From Arthrobacter sp. UKPF54-2 (GTDB lineage: Bacteria; Actinomycetota; Actinomycetes; Actinomycetales; Micrococcaceae): a DNA stretch of 64,000 nt. The position numbers and the translations under genes were made by a program. The stretch is taken from the NCBI RefSeq assembly GCF_007858535.1, contig NZ_CP040174.1:620001-684000 (forward strand), written 5' to 3'. The notes under the pieces were generated by a model. The model saw only the letters and a program-made list of their open reading frames with translations, did not search any database and had not been told where the DNA came from. Shown here piece by piece: positions 53,239 to 61,029 of the stretch (its first letter is position 1; every line of letters starts with the position of its first letter).

Positions 53239-54861
53239 ATGTCTACCAACCACACGTATGACGCGATCATCGTCGGCGGCGGCCACAACGGGCTGGCCGC
53301 GGCAGCGTATCTGTCCCGGGCCGGCCGGAAGGTCCTGCTGTTGGAGAAGCTGGACCACGCCGGCGGCGCCGCGGTGTCCGCGCAGGCGTTCGACGGCGTC
53401 GGCGCCCGGCTCTCCCGCTATTCCTACCTCGTCAGCCTGCTGCCGCAGCAGGTCATCGACGACCTGGACCTGCGCATCACACTGGCACGGCGCCGGTACT
53501 CCTCCTACACCCCGGACCCCGCCGCCCCCGGCCGGGCCCTGCTGGTCGACAACGAGGACGCCTCCTCAACGGCCGCTTCCTTTGCCGCGGTCGGGGCATC
53601 CGAGGACGAGTTCCGCTCCTTCAACGACTTCTACGCCAGCTGCGGGAAGCTCACCCAGGCCCTCTGGCCCACGATGACCACTCCGCTGCCCACCCGGTCC
53701 GCGGCACGGCAGTTGACCTTGGAGGCCGGCGCCACCGACGCCTGGGAGGCCATGATCGAGCGGCCGATCGGGGAGGCCATCACCGGTGCGCTGAAGCACG
53801 ATCTGGTCCGCGGCGTCGTGCTGACCGACGCGCTGATCGGCACCTTCGCCCGCGCCGACGATGCCGACCTGCAGCAGAACATCTGTTTCCTCTACCACCT
53901 GATCGGTGGCGGCACGGGCGACTGGGACGTGCCGGTGGGAGGTATGGGCGCGGTGTCCGGGGAGCTGGAACGGTCCGCCCGCGAGGCCGGTGCGACCATC
54001 CTGGTCTCGGCGGAGGTCACGTCGGTGCAGCCGGGCGGCGTCGTAAAGTACCGGCACGACGGCGCAGACCACACCGCCGCCGCCCCGTGGGTCCTATCCA
54101 ACGTGGCACCGGTGGTCCTGGACCGGTTGCGCGCGGCCGCGGCGCCAGCCGCTCCCCCGCACGCCACGCGGAACCCCAACCACCTCCGCGAAGGCGCCCA
54201 GGTCAAGGTGAACCTGCTGCTCAAGCGGCTGCCCCGGCTGCTGGACGGCAGTGTTAGCCCGGAAGCGGCGTTCGGCGGCACCTTCCACATCAACGAGACG
54301 TGGTCGCAGCTCGACGGCGCCTACCTCAGTGCCGCGGCCGGAAACGTCCCGGAACCGCTGCCGTGCGAAATCTACTGCCACTCGCTGACCGACCCCAGCA
54401 TCCTGTCCCCGGAACTGCAGGCCGCCGGCGCGCAGACACTCACGGTCTTTGGCCTGCACGTCCCGGACCGGCTGATCAACGCAGAGAACAACGAGGACCG
54501 GCGCGCCGAGCTGCAGGCGGCCGTGCTGCGGTCCCTGAACAGTGTGCTCGCCGAGCCGGTCGAGGAACTGTTGCTGACGGACCAGGACGGCCGGCCCTGC
54601 ATCGAAACCAAAACCACACTGGATATTGAGCGGGCCGTCGGAATGCCGCGGGGCAACATCTTCCACGGCGGCCTCGACTGGCCTTTTGTCGACGACGGCG
54701 CGCCCCTGGACACCCCGGCGCAGCGCTGGGGCGTGGCCACGGACGATCCGCAGCTCCTGCTCTGCGGCTCCGGAGCACGCCGCGGCGGCGCGGTCAGCGC
54801 GATCGGCGGGCACAATGCGGCCAGGGCCGTGCTGGAATCGGAACAGCAACCCCGGGACTGA
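53239..54861 (+). CDS. Phytoene-desaturase-like FAD oxidoreductase (PYROXD2 type)
   Basis: A 540-residue flavoprotein. The N-terminal FAD fold is DAIIVGGGHNGLAAAAYLSRAGRKVLLLEK. The characteristic GDWDVPVGGMGAVSGELERSA follows mid-protein, and the C-terminal FAD-contact region is LLLCGSGARRGGAVSAIGGHNAA. The family includes carotenoid desaturases and the PYROXD2 proteins; the sequence resembles the latter, and no carotenoid genes are adjacent. Substrate unknown. ATG start; convergent with recQ 45 bases away. Confidence 0.87.
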   Translation: MSTNHTYDAIIVGGGHNGLAAAAYLSRAGRKVLLLEKLDHAGGAAVSAQAFDGVGARLSRYSYLVSLLPQQVIDDLDLRITLARRRYSSYTPDPAAPGRALLVDNEDASSTAASFAAVGASEDEFRSFNDFYASCGKLTQALWPTMTTPLPTRSAARQLTLEAGATDAWEAMIERPIGEAITGALKHDLVRGVVLTDALIGTFARADDADLQQNICFLYHLIGGGTGDWDVPVGGMGAVSGELERSAREAGATILVSAEVTSVQPGGVVKYRHDGADHTAAAPWVLSNVAPVVLDRLRAAAAPAAPPHATRNPNHLREGAQVKVNLLLKRLPRLLDGSVSPEAAFGGTFHINETWSQLDGAYLSAAAGNVPEPLPCEIYCHSLTDPSILSPELQAAGAQTLTVFGLHVPDRLINAENNEDRRAELQAAVLRSLNSVLAEPVEELLLTDQDGRPCIETKTTLDIERAVGMPRGNIFHGGLDWPFVDDGAPLDTPAQRWGVATDDPQLLLCGSGARRGGAVSAIGGHNAARAVLESEQQPRD

Positions 54862-54906
54862 GGCCGACGCCGATGCGCAACTGGGCGCGCGGGGTATGGT
54901 CCCCGC

Positions 54907-57120
54907 CTAGCCGGCCTGGCCGAGCACGAGCGGCAGCACGGCGCCGGCGCCGGCAAGCCGAAGGGCCCGGCCGGCCACGGTCACGGTCCAGCGGCTGTCT
55001 ACGAGGTCGTCCACCAGCATGACGCTCTGGCCCTGTATGCCCTCCAGCGCGGCAGCGAGTTCCGGTCCCACGACAAGCCGGTCCCAGACCCCGGCGAGCC
55101 GGTAGGCGCTGTTGCCGCCGCGGCCGCCCGTGGGACCGCCGTGGGCCAGTTGCAGCTGCCCCAGGTACGGGATGCGGCCGATCTCAGAGATGCCTCGGGC
55201 CAGGGAGTCCACCAGTTCCGGCTTGGTACGGGAGGGAACACTGACAATCGCCGCCGGGCGGCCCGCGCCGCTCCAGCCGGGGGTCCGCGCATCGCCGCTG
55301 CCCCATTCGCGCAGGACCTGCACACAGGCGCGCAGCATTCCCGGGTCGACGGCGCGGTCCGGGGCGCCGGCGGCGAAGGTTTCGCGCAGCGCGCCGCCCC
55401 AGCCCAGGTCGGTCAGCCGGGCCAGCACGCGGCCGTTGGCCAGGGCCTCCTCCGACTTGATCTTGCCCTTGACGGTCACGCCCAGGCGGTCCATGCCGCT
55501 GGGCCACTGCAGCCGCGGCTCGAGCACCATGCCGGCCCGGCTCAGGGTTGCGCCCGCCGCCTCCGTGGCGTCCGCGGCGATGTCGGCCGGGAACCACCGG
55601 CCGGCGCAGTTGTCGCAGCGGCCGCAGGCCCGTGCCGTCTCGTCGTCGAGGACCGAGGTGATGTACTCCATCCGGCAGCCCGCGGTGTCCTGGTAGATCA
55701 CCATCGAATCCTGCTCGTCCACCCGGGCCTCGGCGATCCGGCGGTACCGCTCGGCGTCGTACGTCCACGGCCGGCCGGTGGAGCGCCACCCGCCGCCCAC
55801 TCGTTCGACGGCGCCGTCCACGGCCAGCACCTTGAGCAGCAGTTCCAGCGGGGTCCGGCGCAGGTCCACCCTTGCCTCGAGCGCCACGGTGGACACGGCG
55901 GTCCCCGCCTCGGCGAGGGCCGTGAGCACGGCGGCGGCCTTTTCTTCCGAGGGCATGGAGGCCGTGGCGAAATACTGCCAGATGTCACGGTCCTCGGAAC
56001 CGGGCAGGAGGAGCACGTCGGCGTTGGCGGCGCCGCGGCCGGCGCGGCCGACCTGCTGATAGTAGGCCACCGGGGACGACGGCGCGCCGAGGTGCACCAC
56101 AAAACCCAGATCCGGCTTGTCGAAGCCCATGCCCAGCGCCGAGGTGGCCACGAGGGCTTTCACCTGGTTGTCCTTGAGCAGCTGCTCGGCACGTTCACGG
56201 TCCGCGGGGTCGGTCCGGCCGGTGTAGGCGAGCACCTCGTGGCCGGCCTCCGCCAGGAGGCGCGCGGTGTCCTCCGCGGCGGAGACGGTGAGCGTGTAGA
56301 TGATGCCGCTGCCGGGCAGGTCGGACAGGTGGGTCAGCAGCCAGCCCAGCCGTTCCCGGGAATCCGGCAGCCGCAGCACACCGAGGCGCAAGGACTCCCG
56401 GCCCAAGGCGCCGCGGATGGTCAGCACCCCCTCGCCGAGCTGTTCCTCGATGTCGTGCACCACGCGGGAGTTCGCGGTGGCCGTGGTGGCCAGGACCGGC
56501 ACACTGTCCGGCAGCTGGGTGATCAGATCCGCGATCCGCCGGTAGTCGGGGCGGAAGTCGTGGCCCCAGTCGGAGATGCAGTGCGCCTCGTCGATCACCA
56601 GCAGCCCGGTCCGGCGGACCAGCTCGGGCAGCTGGTTTTCGCGGAACGACGGGTTGGTGAGCCGCTCCGGGGACACCAGGAGCACGTCGACCTCGTCCGC
56701 CGCGAGCTGTTCGCGGACCGTGTCCCAGTCGAGCTGGTTGGCGGAGTTGATGGCCACCGCCCGGACCCCTGCCCGGGCCGCGGCCGCGACCTGGTCCCGC
56801 ATCAGCGCCAGCAGCGGGGACACGATCAGCGTGGGGCCGGCGCCGCGGCGGCGCAGCAGCAGGGACGCGACGAAGTAGACGGCCGACTTTCCCCAGCCGG
56901 TGCGCTGCACAACGAGGGCGCGCCGCCCGCCATCGACGAGGGCCTCGATCGCCTCGAACTGGCCGTCGTGGAACTCCGCGCCGGGGTGCCCCACGAGCTC
57001 GCGGAGCACCGCCTGGGCCTGTTCCCGCGTCGCGGTACCCCCGGCGGGGGCGGATTCGGCAGCTGTGGCGGGGGCGGATTCGGCGGCGGCGAGGAGGGCA
57101 GCGTTCTGGTTATTGGCCAT
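54907..57120 (-). CDS. recQ: RecQ-family DNA helicase with phosphoribosyltransferase-like C-terminus
   Basis: A 737-residue superfamily 2 helicase. After a low-complexity Ala/Glu/Ser tail (about 1-30): Walker A RTGWGKS, SPLLALMRDQV, DEAH box LVIDEAHCISDWGHDF, LATTATAN, and motif VI VGRAGRG. The RecQ zinc module has four cysteines (GCRMEY...CGRCDNC). There is no typical HRDC domain. Instead about 200 C-terminal residues end in VMLVDDLVDSRWTVTVAGRAL, a PRPP-binding-loop-like motif of phosphoribosyltransferases. ATG start with GAGG upstream. Divergent from manB, sharing a gap that contains a DnaA-box palindrome. Likely role in DNA repair; the tail's activity is unknown. Confidence 0.9.
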   Translation of the reverse strand: MANNQNAALLAAAESAPATAAESAPAGGTATREQAQAVLRELVGHPGAEFHDGQFEAIEALVDGGRRALVVQRTGWGKSAVYFVASLLLRRRGAGPTLIVSPLLALMRDQVAAAARAGVRAVAINSANQLDWDTVREQLAADEVDVLLVSPERLTNPSFRENQLPELVRRTGLLVIDEAHCISDWGHDFRPDYRRIADLITQLPDSVPVLATTATANSRVVHDIEEQLGEGVLTIRGALGRESLRLGVLRLPDSRERLGWLLTHLSDLPGSGIIYTLTVSAAEDTARLLAEAGHEVLAYTGRTDPADRERAEQLLKDNQVKALVATSALGMGFDKPDLGFVVHLGAPSSPVAYYQQVGRAGRGAANADVLLLPGSEDRDIWQYFATASMPSEEKAAAVLTALAEAGTAVSTVALEARVDLRRTPLELLLKVLAVDGAVERVGGGWRSTGRPWTYDAERYRRIAEARVDEQDSMVIYQDTAGCRMEYITSVLDDETARACGRCDNCAGRWFPADIAADATEAAGATLSRAGMVLEPRLQWPSGMDRLGVTVKGKIKSEEALANGRVLARLTDLGWGGALRETFAAGAPDRAVDPGMLRACVQVLREWGSGDARTPGWSGAGRPAAIVSVPSRTKPELVDSLARGISEIGRIPYLGQLQLAHGGPTGGRGGNSAYRLAGVWDRLVVGPELAAALEGIQGQSVMLVDDLVDSRWTVTVAGRALRLAGAGAVLPLVLGQAG

Positions 57121-57164
57121 TGCCTCAGTATCCCAGTCCCCTCCGACAGCCGCGAAGCCGGCGT

Positions 57165-57199
57165 CGGCCTATGTGGACAGGTGTTGTCCACATAGGCCG
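57165..57199. promoter_or_regulatory. Palindrome made of two DnaA boxes
   Basis: A perfect 15-bp inverted repeat with a 5-base loop between the divergent starts of recQ and manB. It contains TTGTCCACA (57184-57192), the preferred DnaA box of high-GC actinobacteria, facing a one-mismatch copy (CTGTCCACA on the other strand, 57172-57180) 3 bases away. Binding is inferred. Confidence 0.65.
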
Positions 57200-57243
57200 C
57201 GCGTTCCCGGCTGCCCGCCGCCGCTTCCCCGTAAGATGGAGCC

Positions 57244-58662
57244 GTGACTAGCGACCAGACGAAGACTTTTGACCTCTCGGCTTCCTTCAAGGCCTACGAC
57301 GTGCGCGGAATCGTGGGCGATTCCATCACCGCAGAAATCGTCGAGGCCGTGGGGGCTGCCTTCGTGGACGTCCTGGGCCTGGCCGGACAGACCGTACTGG
57401 TCGGCGGGGACATGCGCCCCTCCTCGCCCGAGTTCAGCCGCGCCTTTGCCAACGGCGCAGCCACCCGCGGGGCCAACGTGCAGCTGCTCGACCTGATCTC
57501 CACCGACGAGCTGTACTACGCCTGCGGCGCCCTGAACGCCGCCGGCGCCACCTTCACCGCCAGCCACAACCCTGCCGAATACAACGGCATCAAGATGGCC
57601 AAGGCCGGCGCCGTGCCGATCTCCTCGGAAACCGGCCTGAAGGAGATCCAAGCCCTGGCCGAGGAATACCTCAACACCGGCGCCATCCCCGCGAACGGCA
57701 CCCGCGGCCTGATCAGCGTCCGCGACGTGCTCAAGGACTACTCCGAATACCTGCGCAGCCTCGTTGACCTTCGCGGATCCCGGCCGCTGAAGGTCGTGGT
57801 CGACGCCGGCAACGGCATGGCGGGCATGACCACCCCGGCGGTGCTTGGCGACACCCTGCTGCCGAAGCTGCCGCTTGAGATCATTCCGCTCTATTTCGAG
57901 CTCGACGGGTCCTTCCCGAACCACCCGGCCAACCCGCTCGAGCCGGAAAACCTGCGCGACCTGCAGGCCGCCGTCGTCGAGCACGGCGCGGACATCGGGC
58001 TGGCGTTCGACGGCGACGCCGACCGCTGCTTCGTGATCGACGAAAAGGGCGAGCCGGTCTCGCCGTCGGCCGTGACCGGCATGGTGGCGCGCCGCGAGAT
58101 TGCCCGCGCCAAGTCCAACGGCGAGGACCACCCGACGATCATCCACAACCTGCTGACTTCGCGGGCGGTGCCCGAACTGGTGGCCCACGACGGCGGCCGC
58201 GCGGTCCGGACCCGGGTGGGGCACTCCTTCATCAAGGCCGTGATGGCGGCCGAAGGCGCGATCTTCGGCGGCGAGCACTCCGCGCACTTCTACTTCCGCG
58301 ACTTCTGGAATGCGGACACCGGCATGCTGGCCGCCATGCACGTCCTGGCTGCGCTCGGCGAGCAGGACGGCCCGCTCTCCGAACTCGGCCGCGAGTACGA
58401 ACCGTACCGGTCCTCCGGCGAGATCAACTCGGAAATCGAGGACAAGGCCGGCGCCGTGGAGCGCGTCCGCCAGGACTTCCACAACGAGGATGTCGAGGTG
58501 GACTACCTCGACGGCAGCACCTTCATCGCGGCGGACGGCAGCTACTGGTTCAACCTGCGCCCGTCCAACACCGAGCCCTTCCTGCGCCTGAACGTCGAGG
58601 CCACGGACCAGGAGACCATGGAACGCATCCGCGACCGGGTGCTGGCCGTGGTCCGGGGCTGA
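57244..58662 (+). CDS. manB: Phosphomannomutase/phosphoglucomutase
   Basis: Interconverts hexose 6- and 1-phosphates for GDP-mannose and cell-envelope glycan synthesis. A 472-residue alpha-D-phosphohexomutase with phosphoserine loop TASHNPAEYNG, metal loop FDGDADRCF, sugar loop GGEHSAHF and phosphate-binding loop RPSNTEPFLRL. GTG start just after TAAGATGGAGCC. It begins a plus-strand run manB, hypothetical, nsrR with gaps of 5 and 14 bases. Mannose versus glucose preference cannot be read from the sequence with certainty. Confidence 0.92.
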   Translation: MTSDQTKTFDLSASFKAYDVRGIVGDSITAEIVEAVGAAFVDVLGLAGQTVLVGGDMRPSSPEFSRAFANGAATRGANVQLLDLISTDELYYACGALNAAGATFTASHNPAEYNGIKMAKAGAVPISSETGLKEIQALAEEYLNTGAIPANGTRGLISVRDVLKDYSEYLRSLVDLRGSRPLKVVVDAGNGMAGMTTPAVLGDTLLPKLPLEIIPLYFELDGSFPNHPANPLEPENLRDLQAAVVEHGADIGLAFDGDADRCFVIDEKGEPVSPSAVTGMVARREIARAKSNGEDHPTIIHNLLTSRAVPELVAHDGGRAVRTRVGHSFIKAVMAAEGAIFGGEHSAHFYFRDFWNADTGMLAAMHVLAALGEQDGPLSELGREYEPYRSSGEINSEIEDKAGAVERVRQDFHNEDVEVDYLDGSTFIAADGSYWFNLRPSNTEPFLRLNVEATDQETMERIRDRVLAVVRG

Positions 58663-58667
58663 CCGCG

Positions 58668-59177
58668 GTGACGGATCCTTCCGAGGCCCAGGGCGCCCTT
58701 CTGCAGCCGGCGGACCCGGCCGCGGACTCCTGGCGCGGCTCGGTGCCGGACGCCAGCGCCACCGACCTGGAGAACCTGCTGGGCACCGGGGTCGGGGCCG
58801 CCCAGGAACAACTGGAGCGCAACGGCGGCTTCCTGCCGTTCGCCCTGGTGGTGGAAAACGACGGCGAGGTCCGCCTCGTGGCGGTCACGCCGGCGGACGC
58901 GGCGGGGGACGGCGACGGCGATTTCGACGCCGACGGCATGATCAGCGACCTCACCGAACTGCTCAGGCAGCACCGGGACGAGTTCCGCGCCGCCGCCATT
59001 GTCTGCGACATAACGCTGCTGGACGAGGACTCGGACGCCATCCACGTGGCCGCCGAGCACCAGGACGGTTCCGTCTTCGCCGCCGTGCTGCCCTACGGCG
59101 CCAACCCGGAGACGAACGAGCTGGAATTTGGCGAGTTGTCCGCCGATTCCAACGAACCCGCCGTCTGGGTGGACTAG
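58668..59177 (+). CDS. Hypothetical acidic protein
   Basis: A 169-residue, strongly acidic cytoplasmic protein without signal or membrane segments. Visible parts are an N-terminal helix DLENLLGTGVGAAQEQLERNGGFLPFALVVENDGEVRLV, a Gly/Asp loop, a helix MISDLTELLRQHRDEFRAAAIVCDITL, and strands DAIHVAAEHQDGSVFAAVLPY. The layout looks like a small alpha/beta domain of a type often found as an actinobacterial conserved hypothetical. GTG start 5 bases after the manB stop, so probably co-transcribed with it. No function assigned. Confidence 0.75.
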   Translation: MTDPSEAQGALLQPADPAADSWRGSVPDASATDLENLLGTGVGAAQEQLERNGGFLPFALVVENDGEVRLVAVTPADAAGDGDGDFDADGMISDLTELLRQHRDEFRAAAIVCDITLLDEDSDAIHVAAEHQDGSVFAAVLPYGANPETNELEFGELSADSNEPAVWVD

Positions 59178-59191
59178 ACCAGGCCCGTGCC

Positions 59192-59641
59192 ATGAAGATC
59201 AACGCCTTCGCGGACGTAAGCCTGCGCGCGATGATGGTGCTCGCGGCCGCTCCGGACGGCGAACTGCTCACCACCCAGAGCATCGCCGACGCCGTCGGCA
59301 CGCCCTACAACCACGTCAGCAAGGCGATGGCGAAGCTGCGGTCACTGGGCCTGATCGACGTCGAACGCGGCCGCAACGGCGGGTCCCGGCTCAACGGGGC
59401 GGGCCGCACCGCCACCATCGGGCAGCTGCTGCGCGCCCTGGATACCCGGACCGACCCGGCCGACTGCGTCGCAGCCGCCGGCACCTGCCCCCTGATCACC
59501 GAGTGCCGGCTCCGCGGCGCGCTCGGCCGGGCCAGGGAGGCCTTCTACCGTGAGCTTGACGACATCGTCGTCGCATCACTGCCCACCACGCGGCAGATGA
59601 ACCCCGCCTTTCAGGCGATCGGCCTGCGCCCCGGCCTCTAG
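59192..59641 (+). CDS. nsrR: Rrf2-family nitric-oxide-type regulator NsrR
   Basis: A 149-residue iron-sulfur repressor. The winged helix has LTTQSIADAVGTPYNHVSKAMAKL and the wing VERGRNGGSRL. The cluster cysteines are Cys92, Cys99 and Cys105 (DCVAAAGTCPLITECRL). Asp8 (NAFADVSLR) is also present, matching the Asp8 ligand known for the [4Fe-4S] cluster of Streptomyces NsrR. The gene ends about 150 bases before hmp, whose promoter carries a tandem Rrf2-type palindrome, so NsrR repression of hmp lifted by nitric oxide is the likely circuit. Confidence 0.9.
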   Translation: MKINAFADVSLRAMMVLAAAPDGELLTTQSIADAVGTPYNHVSKAMAKLRSLGLIDVERGRNGGSRLNGAGRTATIGQLLRALDTRTDPADCVAAAGTCPLITECRLRGALGRAREAFYRELDDIVVASLPTTRQMNPAFQAIGLRPGL

Positions 59642-59678
59642 CCGGGGCGCAGGCCGCCCGGCCACCCTCCTCCCCGAC

Positions 59679-59707
59679 TTGCCACCGTTTTCTACGGCGT
59701 GTAGAAC
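59679..59707 (+). promoter_or_regulatory. hmp promoter
   Basis: TTGCCA and TAGAAC are separated by exactly 17 bases. The predicted start (about 59714) falls at the edge of the operator palindromes. Confidence 0.6.
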
Positions 59708-59715
59708 TGAGGCAT

Positions 59716-59744
59716 AAATACTCGTATTTCAAATACTTGTATTT
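59716..59744 (+). promoter_or_regulatory. Tandem NsrR/Rrf2 operator
   Basis: Two 14-bp palindromes of the form AAATACNNGTATTT (59716-59729 and 59731-59744), 15 bases centre to centre, in a markedly A/T-rich patch. Located at the predicted transcription start of hmp, ideal for repression. Confidence 0.8.
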
Positions 59745-59792
59745 CGGATCGGTCCGTTTGAAGACCCCGGGCCACTACCTCAGGAGTCAGCA

Positions 59793-60953
59793 ATGCTCTC
59801 GGACAAGTCCTTCCCCGTCATCGAGGCCACCCTGCCGCTGGTCGGTTCCCGGATCGGCGAGATCACCCCCAAGTTTTACGCCCGGCTCTTCGGCGCGCAC
59901 CCTGAGCTGCTGGACGGCCTGTTCAGCCGTTCCAACCAGCGCTCCGGCGACCAGCAGCAGGCCCTGGCCGGGAGCATCGCCGCTTTCGCCAGCCACCTGG
60001 TGAGCCACCCGGGCACCCTGCCGGAGACCGTCCTGGCCCGCATCGCGCACCGGCACGCCTCGCTCGGCATCACCGAACCGCAGTACCAGGTGGTCTACGA
60101 GCACCTCTTCGCCGCCATCGCCGAGGACCTGGCCGAGGTCATCACGCCGGAAATCGCCGAGGCCTGGACCGAGGTCTACTGGCTGATGGCCGATGCGCTG
60201 ATCAAGCTCGAAAAGGGCCTCTACGCCGCCCAGGCCAACGGCAAGATGTGGACGCCGTGGCGGGTGGCGGCCAAGACCCCGGCCGGCACCGGCTCCATGA
60301 CGTTCGCACTGGAACCGGCCGACGACACGCCCATCACCCCGGCGCTGCCCGGCCAGTACGTCAGCGTCAAGGTCACCCTCCCGGAGGGCCTGCGCCAGGT
60401 CCGCCAGTACTCGCTCTCCGGCGACGCCGGCACCAGCCGCAGCTTCACCACCAAGCTCGACGACGGCGGCGAGGTCTCCCCGGTGCTGCACAACAACGTT
60501 GAGGTCGGCGACGTCCTAGAAATCTCCAACCCCTACGGCGAGATCACGCTCGAGGAGGGCGACGGCCCCGTGGTCCTGGCCTCGGCCGGCATCGGCTGCA
60601 CACCCTCGGCCTCGATCCTGCGCTCCCTCGCGGCGGCCGGTTCGGACCGCCAGGTGTTGGTCCTGCACGCGGAAAGCACCCTCGACAGCTGGGCCCTGCG
60701 CTCCCAGATGACGGACGACGTCGAACGCCTCGAGGGCGCCGAGCTGCAGCTCTGGCTGGAACAGCCCGAGGCCGGAGCCCGGGAGGGCTTTATGTCGCTG
60801 CGCGACGTGGACCTGCCGGCCAACGCCTCGCTGTACCTCTGCGGGCCGCTGCCGTTCATGAAGAACATCCGCAACGAGGCCATCAACGCCGGCATCCCCG
60901 CCACCAAGATCCATTACGAGGTCTTCGGCCCGGACATCTGGCTCGCCAACTGA
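59793..60953 (+). CDS. hmp: Flavohemoprotein, nitric oxide dioxygenase
   Basis: Detoxifies nitric oxide to nitrate with O2 and NAD(P)H. A 386-residue protein. The globin domain (about 1-138) has TyrB10 (KFYARLF, Tyr29), Gln near 56 and proximal His88 (AHRHASLGI). The FAD domain (about 150-260) has VRQYSLSG. The NAD domain (about 265-386) has ASAGIGCTPSASIL and LCGPLPFM. ATG start with CAGGAG upstream. Single gene under the Rrf2-type operator, terminated by a strong bidirectional hairpin. Confidence 0.94.
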   Translation: MLSDKSFPVIEATLPLVGSRIGEITPKFYARLFGAHPELLDGLFSRSNQRSGDQQQALAGSIAAFASHLVSHPGTLPETVLARIAHRHASLGITEPQYQVVYEHLFAAIAEDLAEVITPEIAEAWTEVYWLMADALIKLEKGLYAAQANGKMWTPWRVAAKTPAGTGSMTFALEPADDTPITPALPGQYVSVKVTLPEGLRQVRQYSLSGDAGTSRSFTTKLDDGGEVSPVLHNNVEVGDVLEISNPYGEITLEEGDGPVVLASAGIGCTPSASILRSLAAAGSDRQVLVLHAESTLDSWALRSQMTDDVERLEGAELQLWLEQPEAGAREGFMSLRDVDLPANASLYLCGPLPFMKNIRNEAINAGIPATKIHYEVFGPDIWLAN

Positions 60954-60972
60954 GCAGCGTCATTTGGGAACC

Positions 60973-61011
60973 ACGGCGGCCCCGCACCTTGGGAAGGTGC
61001 GGGGCCGCCGT
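60973..61011. terminator. Bidirectional terminator between hmp and pckG
   Basis: A perfect 18-bp inverted repeat with a 3-base loop (60973-60990 with 60994-61011), between convergent gene ends. Confidence 0.88.
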
Positions 61012-61029
61012 CGTTGGTTCAACTGCCTG

